NCBI GenBank assembly: GCA_027298165.1
Contig: JAPUGN010000089.1
Location: 1-14,101, forward strand
Source of the DNA: Nitrospinota bacterium
GTDB lineage: Bacteria > Nitrospinota > Nitrospinia > Nitrospinales > Nitrospinaceae
Reading direction: 5' to 3'
DNA: 14,101 nt
Shown: positions 6,914-13,690 of the stretch, in pieces
How the letters are laid out: the number at the start of each line of letters is the position of its first letter
How positions within the stretch are numbered: the stretch's first letter is position 1
The notes under the pieces: model-generated
What the model was told of the DNA's origin: nothing
Database searches by the model: none
The model's input: the letters and a program-made list of their open reading frames with translations, nothing else
Position numbers and translations under genes: made by a program

Positions 6914-8109
6914 CGTTCCTCCTCAAGAAAATCCGCCACCTGGTTGACGTCCTTGTCGCCCCGTCCCGAAAGGCAGATGACAATCACTTCGTCTTTTTTC
7001 ATGTTCGGCGCGACCTTCGCCACGTGGGCGATGGCGTGCGCCGATTCCAGCGCGGGGATGATGCCTTCGGTGCGCGACAGCAATTTGAATCCTTCCAGCG
7101 CTTCTTTATCGGTGATGGACGTGTACTCCGCGCGTTTGCTGTCCTTGAAATGACTGTGCTCGGCTCCAACTCCGGGATAATCCAGTCCGGCGGAAATGGA
7201 GTGAGCTTCCGTAATCTGCCCGTCGCCGTCGAACAGCAGATAACTTTTCATACCGTGCAGGATTCCAACTGCGCCGTGGCCCAACGACGCGCCATGTTTG
7301 CCGGTTTCGATACCGTATCCCGCAGCTTCGACGCCGATCATTTTGACTTGCTTGTCCTCGGCGAAGGGGAAAAACAATCCCATGGAATTACTGCCGCCGC
7401 CGACACAGGCCACCAGTACGTCCGGCAGGCGGCCTTCGGTTTGCATGATCTGTTCCTTGGTTTCGTCGCCGATGATTCGCTGGAAATCCCGCACGATCAT
7501 CGGAAACGGGTGCGGACCCACCACCGAGCCGATGATGTAATGCGTGTCTTCCACCGTGGTGATCCAGTTGCGGATGGCCTCGCTGGTGGCGTCTTTCAGC
7601 GTGCGCGTCCCGGAGGAAACCGGGATGACTTTCGCGCCGAGCAGTTTCATGCGGAACACATTGAGGGCCTGGCGGCGGATATCCTCTTCGCCCATGAACA
7701 CTTCGCATTCCAGATCGAATAATGCGGCGGCGGTGGCGGTGGCCACGCCGTGCTGGCCCGCTCCGGTTTCGGCGATGACCCGCTTCTTGCCCATCCGTAG
7801 GGTGAGGAGAGCGCTGCCGATGGTGTTGTTGATCTTATGCGCGCCGGTGTGGTTCAAATCCTCGCGCTTGAGATAGATCTTCGCGCCGCCCAGCTTCCGG
7901 GTCAGGTTCTCCGCGAAATACAGCGGCGATGGACGCCCCACATAATGTTCCAGATAAAATTTGAGCTGTTTCTGGAATTCAGGATCGATCCGCGCTTCGT
8001 TGTACAATTTTTCCAGTTCTTCGAGGGCCGGCATCAGGGTTTCAATCACGAACTTGCCGCCGAATTCTCCGAAATGGCCGGTTCGATCCGGTAATGTGGG
8101 TGAACTCAT
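6910..8109 (-). CDS. trpB: Tryptophan synthase beta chain
   Basis: This PLP enzyme condenses indole with L-serine to give tryptophan, the last step of the pathway, in complex with TrpA. It is 399 residues long, a typical TrpB1. The Schiff-base lysine is Lys92 in HTGAHKINNTIG, the catalytic Glu114 is in AETGAGQHG, and the PLP-phosphate loop GGGSN is at 237-241. GRPSPLYFAENLT and KREDLNHTGAHK are standard family blocks. The ATG lies 12 nt after the trpF stop, with only a weak GGAAA as ribosome binding site. Its stop overlaps the trpA GTG. Confidence 0.98.
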   Translation of the reverse strand: MSSPTLPDRTGHFGEFGGKFVIETLMPALEELEKLYNEARIDPEFQKQLKFYLEHYVGRPSPLYFAENLTRKLGGAKIYLKREDLNHTGAHKINNTIGSALLTLRMGKKRVIAETGAGQHGVATATAAALFDLECEVFMGEEDIRRQALNVFRMKLLGAKVIPVSSGTRTLKDATSEAIRNWITTVEDTHYIIGSVVGPHPFPMIVRDFQRIIGDETKEQIMQTEGRLPDVLVACVGGGSNSMGLFFPFAEDKQVKMIGVEAAGYGIETGKHGASLGHGAVGILHGMKSYLLFDGDGQITEAHSISAGLDYPGVGAEHSHFKDSKRAEYTSITDKEALEGFKLLSRTEGIIPALESAHAIAHVAKVAPNMKKDEVIVICLSGRGDKDVNQVADFLEEER

Positions 8110-8121
8110 AACATTTTCCAG

Positions 8122-8751
8122 TTAACTTCCGCGCACTGTTTTCAGAAACGCTTTTAATTTTTTGGGATCCTTTTTGCCGGGCGACTGCTCGACCCCCGAG
8201 CTGACATCCACGCCATACGGTTGAACTTTCCTGATGGCCTCTTTTACGTTGCGCGGGTTCAGGCCGCCGGCGATGATGATCGGCCCGTGCTTTTTCACAC
8301 GCCGGGCGAGGTCCCAGTCGAACACTTTTCCCGTGCCGCCCCACTGATCATCTTTAAACGTATCCAGTAGAAAACCGTCCACCGTATATTTAGACAAACC
8401 TTTAAGCGATCCGGCATTCTGAACCCGAATTGCCTTGATCACCCGGTGCCTGATCTTATTGCAGAACGCGGGCGACTCGTCGCCATGCAATTGAACCGCG
8501 TCCAATCCACAACGGTCAGCGATGCGGTTGACATTCTCGGCAGTCTCGTTCACAAACACCCCGACCCGGTGGACGAATGGTGGCAGTTTCGAACAAATTT
8601 CTTTCGCCGTTTTCAAGGTCACACAGCGCGGGCTTTTCTTGTAAAAGATGAACCCGATGGCATCGGCGCCGCATTCCACAGCCAGCAGGGCGTCCTTCAG
8701 CCGGGTGGTGCCGCAGACCTTGACCCTAACGGGCGGGTTGGGTTTTACCAT
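8122..8751 (-). CDS. trpF: Phosphoribosylanthranilate isomerase
   Basis: TrpF carries out the Amadori rearrangement of N-(5-phosphoribosyl)anthranilate to CdRP. The protein has 209 residues and a single (beta/alpha)8 barrel. The general base is Cys13 in VKVCGTT and the general acid is Asp130 in GFLLDTF. GFIFYKKSPR, VGVFVN, AVQLHGDE, IIIAGGLNP and GVDVSSGVE are diagnostic blocks. The ATG lies inside the end of trpC (26-nt overlap), which points to translational coupling. It is a stand-alone gene, unlike the trpC-trpF fusion of enteric bacteria. The C-terminus is lysine-rich (PGKKDPKKLKAFL), as in many homologues. Confidence 0.96.
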   Translation of the reverse strand: MVKPNPPVRVKVCGTTRLKDALLAVECGADAIGFIFYKKSPRCVTLKTAKEICSKLPPFVHRVGVFVNETAENVNRIADRCGLDAVQLHGDESPAFCNKIRHRVIKAIRVQNAGSLKGLSKYTVDGFLLDTFKDDQWGGTGKVFDWDLARRVKKHGPIIIAGGLNPRNVKEAIRKVQPYGVDVSSGVEQSPGKKDPKKLKAFLKTVRGS

Positions 8752-9538
8752 GTCCCGTAAACTCCTGAAGTTTATCGGAAATGTTGTCCGCTTTCATCAG
8801 GCTTTCGCCGATGAGAAACGCATGCATTCCCAGCCCCTCGAATTCATCGATCTGGGCGCGGTTGTCAATGCCGCTCTCGCACACGAGGAGCAGGTTGTCC
8901 ATGCCGCGTGTTTCCTTGAGCAGTCGGCGGGAGATTTCCAGATCGGTTTTACCCGTGGTCAAATCCCGGTTGTTGATCCCCAGCAACTCGACTCCGGCAT
9001 GAAACGCCTTTTCCATGTCCCGTTCGTGATGCGTTTCCACGAGGGCTGTCAGGCCTATTTCTTTTCCCAATTCCAGCAGGTCCTTCAACTGATTCTTGTC
9101 CAGCGAGGTGGCGATCAACAGAAAACCATCGGCCCCGCAGGCGCGCGATTCATAGACCTGATATTCGGCAAATATGAAATCTTTCCTTAACAGCGGAACG
9201 GTTACCGTCTGGCTCGCCTCCGCCACAGTCTCCAGCTTGCCACCGAAAAACCGGCTTTCGGTCAGTATGGAGATCGCTGTCGCTCCGCCGTCAGCATACG
9301 TCCTGGCAATGCCCAGGGGATCGAACTGTTCCACCAGGTCGCCTTTGAACGGCGTGCGGCGCTTAATTTCCGCGATGATTTTAGATCCTTCTGTGGAGGC
9401 CTGCAACGCATCTCCAATGGGGATCACATCCCTCTGGTCCCGGATTTTGTTTTTAACCTCGGCCAATGAGACCTTGCGCCGAGTTTCCTCCAGCTCCGCT
9501 TTTTTGGCGTCAAAAATTTTGTCGAGAATATTTGCCAT
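8726..9538 (-). CDS. trpC: Indole-3-glycerol phosphate synthase
   Basis: TrpC closes the indole ring, converting CdRP to indole-3-glycerol phosphate with loss of CO2 and water. Starting at the ATG at 9538 (MANILDKIFDAKK) it has 270 residues, the usual size, and AGGGGACG precedes this ATG by a few bases. The open frame extends back to a GTG at 9571 inside trpD, but that start would add 11 unconserved residues and is unlikely. Conserved catalytic blocks are IIAEIKRRTPFKG (Glu57, Lys59), LLRKDFIF, ALVETH, LLGINNRDL and CESGI. It begins 11 nt after the trpD stop, and its end overlaps the trpF start by 26 nt. Confidence 0.96.
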   Translation of the reverse strand: MANILDKIFDAKKAELEETRRKVSLAEVKNKIRDQRDVIPIGDALQASTEGSKIIAEIKRRTPFKGDLVEQFDPLGIARTYADGGATAISILTESRFFGGKLETVAEASQTVTVPLLRKDFIFAEYQVYESRACGADGFLLIATSLDKNQLKDLLELGKEIGLTALVETHHERDMEKAFHAGVELLGINNRDLTTGKTDLEISRRLLKETRGMDNLLLVCESGIDNRAQIDEFEGLGMHAFLIGESLMKADNISDKLQEFTGHGKTQPAR

Positions 9539-9549
9539 CGTCCCCTGAC

Positions 9550-10563
9550 CTATGAATGACTGAGGCGGCACAGGTCTTTCAACTTCTGCCGTGCTTCACC
9601 GGAAGAGATGGATTTCCGGGCCACGTCCAGTCCTTCCTTAAAATTGGCCGCCTTGCCCGCCGCGATAATGGCCGCCGATGCGTTCAACAAAACGATATCG
9701 CGTTTAGGTCCGCCGGCTCCATCCAGCAACTCCCGTAAGATGGTGGCGTTGTCATCAGCGGAACCGCCTTTCAAATCCTGCGCGGAACAATACTCGAGGC
9801 CCAGTTCCGTAGGATCGAGATTATAATCTTTTATTTGTCCGTTATTTAGCTCAGATATTTTAGTGTTACACGTTAGGGTAATTTCATCGAGGCCGTCCTC
9901 GCCGTGCACCACAAACGCGTGCCGGGTTCCGAGATTTTTGAGGACGTTGGCGAGAGGCGACGTCCATTTGGAATCGAACACCCCCACCACCTGCGCTTTG
10001 ACTCCCGCAGGATTGGTCAATGGTCCCAGCAAATTGAACACCGTCCGAAAGCCCAACTCACGGCGAACATCCACTGCGTGCTTCATGGCTTTATGCAGGG
10101 TAGGCGCGAACAGGAAACCGATGCCCGCCAACTCGATACAGCGTTCAACGACCTCTTTGTCCGCCTCAATATTGACCCCCAGGCTTTTCAGCACATCGGC
10201 ACTTCCCGACCGGCTGGAGACCGCCCGGTTGCCGTGCTTGGCGACTGGAATCCCCACGCCCGCCACGACAAACGCGGCGGTGGTGGAAATATTGAAGGTG
10301 TCGGCGCCGTCGCCGCCGGTGCCGCAGGTATCAACCACCCCTGCCACCGGGATGTTCAGCGGCTCCGCCTTTTCGCGCATCACCTTGGCCGCGCCGGAAA
10401 TTTCCGCCACCGTCTCGCCTTTCATGCGAAGCGCGGTGAGAAACGCTCCCAACAGCGAGCGGTCCACTTTGCCCTCCATGATCTGGGTCATGATGGACAC
10501 CATTTCCTCTTCCGTCAGGTCGTGGCCGTCAACCACCTTATGCAGAATGTCCTGTGCTTTCAT
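9550..10563 (-). CDS. trpD: Anthranilate phosphoribosyltransferase
   Basis: TrpD joins anthranilate to PRPP to give N-(5-phosphoribosyl)anthranilate. It has 337 residues and is not fused to TrpG. The PRPP-binding GTGGDG is at 81-86, followed by the NISTT phosphate-binding segment and the KHGNRAVSSRSGSAD block near residues 109-123. FAPTLHKAMKHA and RTVFNLLGPLTNP are further signatures. The ATG at 10561-10563 lies within the last codons of trpG (26-nt overlap), so these two genes are likely coupled. Confidence 0.97.
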   Translation of the reverse strand: MKAQDILHKVVDGHDLTEEEMVSIMTQIMEGKVDRSLLGAFLTALRMKGETVAEISGAAKVMREKAEPLNIPVAGVVDTCGTGGDGADTFNISTTAAFVVAGVGIPVAKHGNRAVSSRSGSADVLKSLGVNIEADKEVVERCIELAGIGFLFAPTLHKAMKHAVDVRRELGFRTVFNLLGPLTNPAGVKAQVVGVFDSKWTSPLANVLKNLGTRHAFVVHGEDGLDEITLTCNTKISELNNGQIKDYNLDPTELGLEYCSAQDLKGGSADDNATILRELLDGAGGPKRDIVLLNASAAIIAAGKAANFKEGLDVARKSISSGEARQKLKDLCRLSHS

Positions 10564-11146
10564 GTTCGTTGACTTTCTCCGCGGGGAGATCGATAAAGTT
10601 TTTCAGCAAATCTTTTCCATGAATCGTCAAGATCGATTCCGGATGGAACTGCACGCCCTCCACCGCCAGTTCCTTGTGGCGGATGCCCATGATTTCGCCG
10701 TCGTCTGATTCGGCGGTGATTTCAAAACAGTCGGGCAGGGTTTTCCGGTTGACCACCAGCGAATGGTAGCGGGTGGCCTCGAACGGGTCCGGCAGTCCCT
10801 TGAAAATGGTTTTGCCGTCGTGCCGGATCATCGAGGTTTTGCCGTGCATGAGTTTTTTGGCCTTAATAATTTCGCCGCCGAACGCCTCCGCCACCGACTG
10901 ATGCCCCAGGCACACGCCCAGCAAGGGAATTTTTCCGGCGAAGCGCCGCACGACATCCTTGGAGATGCCCGCTTTCGAGGGGGTGCAGGGTCCAGGGGAA
11001 ATCACGATTCTCCGGGGATTCAGTTGTTCAATCTCCTCAGGGGTGATCTGATCGTTGCGGTACACCTCCAGCTCCGCGCCCAGTTCCCCCATGTATTGAA
11101 CGAGGTTGTAGGTGAAGGAATCGTAGTTGTCGATCATTAGAATCAT
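10538..11146 (-). CDS. trpG: Anthranilate synthase component II, glutamine amidotransferase subunit
   Basis: TrpG hydrolyses glutamine and channels ammonia to TrpE. It has 202 residues and is a class I amidotransferase. The triad is visible as Cys79 in LLGVCLGHQ, and His168 and Glu170 in GVQFHPES. The N-terminal ILMIDNYDSFTYNLVQY and SPGPCTP motifs are typical. The same protein may also serve p-aminobenzoate synthesis if no separate pabA exists; this cannot be decided here. The start ATG overlaps the trpE stop as ATGA, and the end overlaps trpD by 26 nt. An in-frame second ATG lies three codons in. Confidence 0.97.
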   Translation of the reverse strand: MILMIDNYDSFTYNLVQYMGELGAELEVYRNDQITPEEIEQLNPRRIVISPGPCTPSKAGISKDVVRRFAGKIPLLGVCLGHQSVAEAFGGEIIKAKKLMHGKTSMIRHDGKTIFKGLPDPFEATRYHSLVVNRKTLPDCFEITAESDDGEIMGIRHKELAVEGVQFHPESILTIHGKDLLKNFIDLPAEKVNEHESTGHSA

Positions 11147-12639
11147 GGCAGAAGCCCCCTGCCGGCCAGGCCGATGGCCTTGAGCATGGCCCGCCCCTTG
11201 CTCATGGTTTCTTCGAATTCATTTTCCGGAACCGAGTCGGCGACGATCCCCGCGCCGACGCCGAGGTAACCGATCTGATCCTTCACCACCAGAGTGCGGA
11301 TGGCGATGGCGGTATCCATATTCCCCGAAAAACTGATATAGCCGACCGCACCGGCGTAGAGTCCGCGCCGGGTCGGTTCCAACTCATCAATGATTTCCAT
11401 GGCGCGAATCTTGGGCGCCCCGCTTACCGTGCCCGCCGGGAACGCCGCTTTAAGCACGTCGAAACAGTCGAGGCCTTTCTTCAACCGTCCGCGTACGTTG
11501 GAGGCGATGTGCATGACGTGGGAATAACGTTCGATGGTGAATTTCTCGTTCACTTCGATGGAGTTGATCTCAGCCACCCGCCCGAGGTCGTTTCGCCCCA
11601 GATCCACCAGCATGATGTGCTCCGCCAACTCCTTTTCGTCCTGCAGAAGATCCTTCTCCAAAAATTGATCCTCGTCTTCGTTTTCACCACGCTTGCGTGT
11701 TCCCGCGATGGGGCGGACCTCGACCTGATCGCCTTCCAGCCGCACCAGCACCTCCGGGGAGGAACCAACCACCTGAACGTCCTTAAAATTCAGATAGTAC
11801 ATATAGGGGGACGGGTTGATGGTTCTGAGAGCGCGGTAAATTGTAAACGGGTCCTGCTGGAGATCAAACTTGAGACGTTGCGACAACACCACCTGAATAG
11901 CGTCACCCTCGTGGATGTAGCGCTTGGCCTTGAGCACCGCCTCTTTGAACTGCTCCTTGGCGAAATTGGATTCGATGCGCGGGTCCTCATCCACGGACGA
12001 TGTGGAATCTCCGGTCGGCATGTGAGGTACGGGCTGGCGCAGTTTCTTTTCAAGGGCGTCGATCTGGGCGGTGGTTTCCTGATACACCTCTGCCAGGTCG
12101 CGCCCTTCGGTTTGGGCGTTAGACACTATCTTGATCGTCTGGTTGACGTTGTCGAAGATTAACAGGGTGTCGGTGATGATGAAAATCGAATCGGGAATAT
12201 CCAGATCGTCTTCGGTCTCATCCGGCAGGTTTTCGAAAAAGCGCACCATGTCGTAACTGATAAACCCGACCGCGCCGCCGGAGAACCGGGGCAACCCCGG
12301 CGTGTCCACCGGTTTGTATTGCGACAGAATCTCTTTCAGTACCGACAGCGGAATAGTGCCGTCGACATTTTTCTTTTCTTCGACGCCGTTGTTGCGGACG
12401 ATAACGGTAGAGCCTTTGGTCTCGATGATGGTGGACGGACCGCATCCCAGAAAACAGTAACGCGCCCACTTGTCCCCGCCTTCGACACTTTCGAGCAGAA
12501 ACGAATACGGCTCCCCGCCGATTTTCATGTAGGCGGAAACCGGGGTGTCAAGATCGGCCAGGATTTCCTTGTACACAGGAATCAGGTTGCCCTGTTGGGC
12601 TCGCTCCTTAAATTCCTCGAATGTCGGTTTATAGGCCAT
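11143..12639 (-). CDS. trpE: Anthranilate synthase component I
   Basis: TrpE converts chorismate to anthranilate with ammonia supplied by TrpG, the committed and feedback-controlled step. It has 498 residues. PYSFLLES at 44-51 is the conserved tryptophan-binding motif, so allosteric inhibition by Trp is expected. The C-terminal chorismate-binding domain is complete: IQVVLSQRL, RPIAGTRKRG, LVDLGRNDLGRV, FPAGTVSGAPKIRAMEII, and the GAGIVADSVPENEFEET end motif. The ATG at 12637-12639 follows the terminator T-run by only 11 nt, and its ribosome binding site is weak (GAG, 5 nt upstream). Enzyme output may therefore be set by both attenuation and feedback. First gene of the operon. Confidence 0.97.
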   Translation of the reverse strand: MAYKPTFEEFKERAQQGNLIPVYKEILADLDTPVSAYMKIGGEPYSFLLESVEGGDKWARYCFLGCGPSTIIETKGSTVIVRNNGVEEKKNVDGTIPLSVLKEILSQYKPVDTPGLPRFSGGAVGFISYDMVRFFENLPDETEDDLDIPDSIFIITDTLLIFDNVNQTIKIVSNAQTEGRDLAEVYQETTAQIDALEKKLRQPVPHMPTGDSTSSVDEDPRIESNFAKEQFKEAVLKAKRYIHEGDAIQVVLSQRLKFDLQQDPFTIYRALRTINPSPYMYYLNFKDVQVVGSSPEVLVRLEGDQVEVRPIAGTRKRGENEDEDQFLEKDLLQDEKELAEHIMLVDLGRNDLGRVAEINSIEVNEKFTIERYSHVMHIASNVRGRLKKGLDCFDVLKAAFPAGTVSGAPKIRAMEIIDELEPTRRGLYAGAVGYISFSGNMDTAIAIRTLVVKDQIGYLGVGAGIVADSVPENEFEETMSKGRAMLKAIGLAGRGLLP

Positions 12640-12706
12640 AAACGCTCAATAAAAAAAGCACAGCGAAACTGTGCCAGGATGGTCTGCGACTCCCAAAAGT
12701 CGTCAC
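12629..12706 (-). CDS. Possible 25-codon GTG-started leader ORF overlapping the trpE start
   Basis: This is the only minus-strand frame inside the predicted trp leader transcript that starts at GTG or ATG and runs through the leader. It has 25 codons and begins VTTFGSRRPSWHS. It has a single Trp codon (12674-12676), at the foot of the terminator hairpin, and its TAA falls just inside trpE. There is no Shine-Dalgarno sequence before the GTG, and the end is encoded by the terminator T-run, so it may be fortuitous. If translated, it would cover the antiterminator strand and couple translation to trpE. It lacks the run of Trp codons seen in classic trp leader peptides. Confidence 0.2.
   Translation of the reverse strand: MTTFGSRRPSWHSFAVLFLLSVYGL
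12651..12674 (-). terminator. Intrinsic terminator (attenuator) directly before trpE
   Basis: On the minus strand GCACAG (12674-12669), loop TTTCG, CTGTGC (12663-12658), then seven T residues (12657-12651). The 6-bp stem can be lengthened by a G-U pair. The U-run ends 11 nt before the trpE ATG and the hairpin lies downstream of the predicted trp promoter, so it must act on trp transcripts. It would also stop read-through from the propeller genes upstream. Confidence 0.88.
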
Positions 12707-12724
12707 AATTTCAATAAGTTAGTT
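12651..12724 (-). ncRNA. trp operon attenuator leader RNA with competing antiterminator and terminator
   Basis: From the predicted start near 12724 the leader runs about 74 nt to the end of the terminator. Two exclusive folds are visible. In the antiterminator, GAAAUUGUG (12712-12704) pairs with CACAGUUUC (12673-12665), nine contiguous pairs with one G-U. It encloses a small hairpin, CGACU-UUUGGG-AGUCG (12702-12687). In the terminator, the CACAG segment pairs instead with the CUGUG downstream. The two folds share the CACAG arm, the hallmark of transcription attenuation. I see no T-box consensus, no spaced GAG/UAG triplets for TRAP, and no tandem Trp codons. The effector is presumably tryptophan, from context only. 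Confidence 0.65.
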
Positions 12725-12729
12725 TCCAG

Positions 12730-12758
12730 ACTTTATCATTTCGGATGAGAACGGTCAA
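12730..12758 (-). promoter_or_regulatory. Predicted sigma-70 promoter of the trp operon
   Basis: TTGACC (12758-12753, five of six to the -35 consensus), a spacer of exactly 17 bp, then TAAAGT (12735-12730, four of six to TATAAT). The -10 is preceded by TGA, forming the extended -10 motif TGn. Transcription would start near 12724. The operator-like content of this region was not resolved; no TrpR-box-like palindrome is obvious. Confidence 0.7.
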
Positions 12759-12796
12759 GGGGTTTGAAACTGGCAGGAACGAACTTGGAGCCGTTA

Positions 12797-12818
12797 CTTG
12801 AACCTTAAACAATTCAAG
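12797..12818. repeat. Short inverted repeat after the propeller gene
   Basis: CTTGAA and TTCAAG (6-nt perfect arms) are separated by 10 nt, starting about ten bases after the stop of the propeller gene on the minus strand. No T-run follows, so it is not a convincing terminator. It could be a processing hairpin, a protein site upstream of the trp promoter, or chance. Confidence 0.25.
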
Positions 12819-12828
12819 CATTAAGAAA

Positions 12829-13653
12829 CTACTCGACGGCGGTCCAGTCTTCGCCGTTCCAGTGCAGGATGAGGCCGTTGTCGCCGACCGCGTACATATT
12901 CTCTTCGGAGGTCCCCCAGATGGCGGTCAGGTATTCCTCGGTATTGGATTCGATGCGGGTCCACTGGTCGCCGTCGAGAAACATGATCATGCCCAAATCG
13001 CCGATGGCGAACACGAACTCCGCACTGGGTCCCCAGATGTCGAGGAAGAATTCCATGGTTTGCGAGGGCATTTCCTTGAACTCGGCACCGTTGAAATGGA
13101 TAATCGTGCCGTCGGAGCCACAGAAGTACATGTTGTCAGAACCGAACCCGCAAATACTGTACAGCTCGGCGTTGGAGTTGAAGGTGAGCCGTGTCCAATG
13201 GTCGTCCACCAGACGCAGGACCAACCCGTCGAACCCAACGGCGTACATGCACTCCTCATTGCCCCACAAGGCGGCGACATCGGTGTTGGTGCCCGAACTC
13301 ATGAACTTCCATTGAGAACCCGACCAGTGGCCGATTTTTCCCAACCGGCAACCGACATAAATATCATCCGTTCCCCGGCCCCAGATGCCGGACATGGGTG
13401 GAAAGTTTTCTGTATCCTCCGGCTTCCACACCTTACCGTCGTAATGCAGAATTTTGCCATCGGTGCACACGCCGTACAGGTTGTCCGGCGCGGTTCCCCA
13501 CATCCGTTTCATGGTCCAGCGTCCGCCGGAATCCATTTTGGTCCATTGCTTGCCGTCGAAGTGCAGGATGGTGCCCTCGGCGCCGCCGATGAAAACATTG
13601 TCCGAGCCAAACCCGTAGATGGAAAGCAAGTGGCTGGTGGTCAGACTGCTCAT
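12829..13653 (-). CDS. Seven-repeat WG-type beta-propeller protein
   Basis: This is a 274-residue protein made almost wholly of seven repeats of about 39 residues, with the pattern LxxIWGTxxDNxYAVGDxGxILHYDGxxWxxM. The count and length fit a seven-bladed beta-propeller. The family is unnamed to me; similar repeats occur in kelch-, BNR- or WD40-like propellers, but the WG and G.ILH.DG..W signature is its own. No signal peptide or membrane segment is seen, so it is probably cytoplasmic or exported by another route. No catalytic domain is present. The ATG at 13651-13653 has a good ribosome binding site (GAGGAG, 13665-13660). It lies 37 nt after a paralogue that looks like a tandem duplicate. Function unknown; a protein- or ligand-binding scaffold is inferred from the fold. 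Confidence 0.82.
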   Translation of the reverse strand: MSSLTTSHLLSIYGFGSDNVFIGGAEGTILHFDGKQWTKMDSGGRWTMKRMWGTAPDNLYGVCTDGKILHYDGKVWKPEDTENFPPMSGIWGRGTDDIYVGCRLGKIGHWSGSQWKFMSSGTNTDVAALWGNEECMYAVGFDGLVLRLVDDHWTRLTFNSNAELYSICGFGSDNMYFCGSDGTIIHFNGAEFKEMPSQTMEFFLDIWGPSAEFVFAIGDLGMIMFLDGDQWTRIESNTEEYLTAIWGTSEENMYAVGDNGLILHWNGEDWTAVE

Positions 13654-13659
13654 GCTCAG

Positions 13660-13665
13660 CTCCTC
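13660..13665 (-). promoter_or_regulatory. Ribosome binding site of the seven-repeat propeller gene
   Basis: GAGGAG on the minus strand, 6 nt before the ATG at 13651-13653. It fixes the start of the downstream propeller gene, and is clearer than the site of any trp-region gene in this window. Confidence 0.7.
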
Positions 13666-13690
13666 TGAATATAAAAATTGATCGCGTTAT

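Noticed and set aside
6041..7153. Plus-strand open frame of 370 codons opposite trpA and trpB
   Set aside because: It runs antisense to two certain trp genes across their junction. The protein lacks any domain pattern and the minus-strand genes fully explain the sequence.
9539..9571. GTG at 9571 as the trpC start
   Set aside because: It would extend trpC into trpD with 11 residues not typical of the family. The ATG at 9538 has AGGGGACG before it and gives the normal N-terminus MANILDKI.
12651..12724. T-box riboswitch for tRNA-Trp upstream of trpE
   Set aside because: A UGGC (12676-12673) lies next to the terminator and would match the 3' end of tRNA-Trp, and a UGG occurs in the small hairpin loop. 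However, the leader from the predicted promoter is only about 74 nt, there is no Stem I, and the AGGGUGGNACCGCG consensus is absent. Four bases can match by chance.
12711..12821. 36-codon ORF between the propeller gene and trpE as a real gene
   Set aside because: It overlaps a strong predicted promoter, has no ribosome binding site and no recognisable protein motif. It is kept only as a finding because of the position of its Trp codon.
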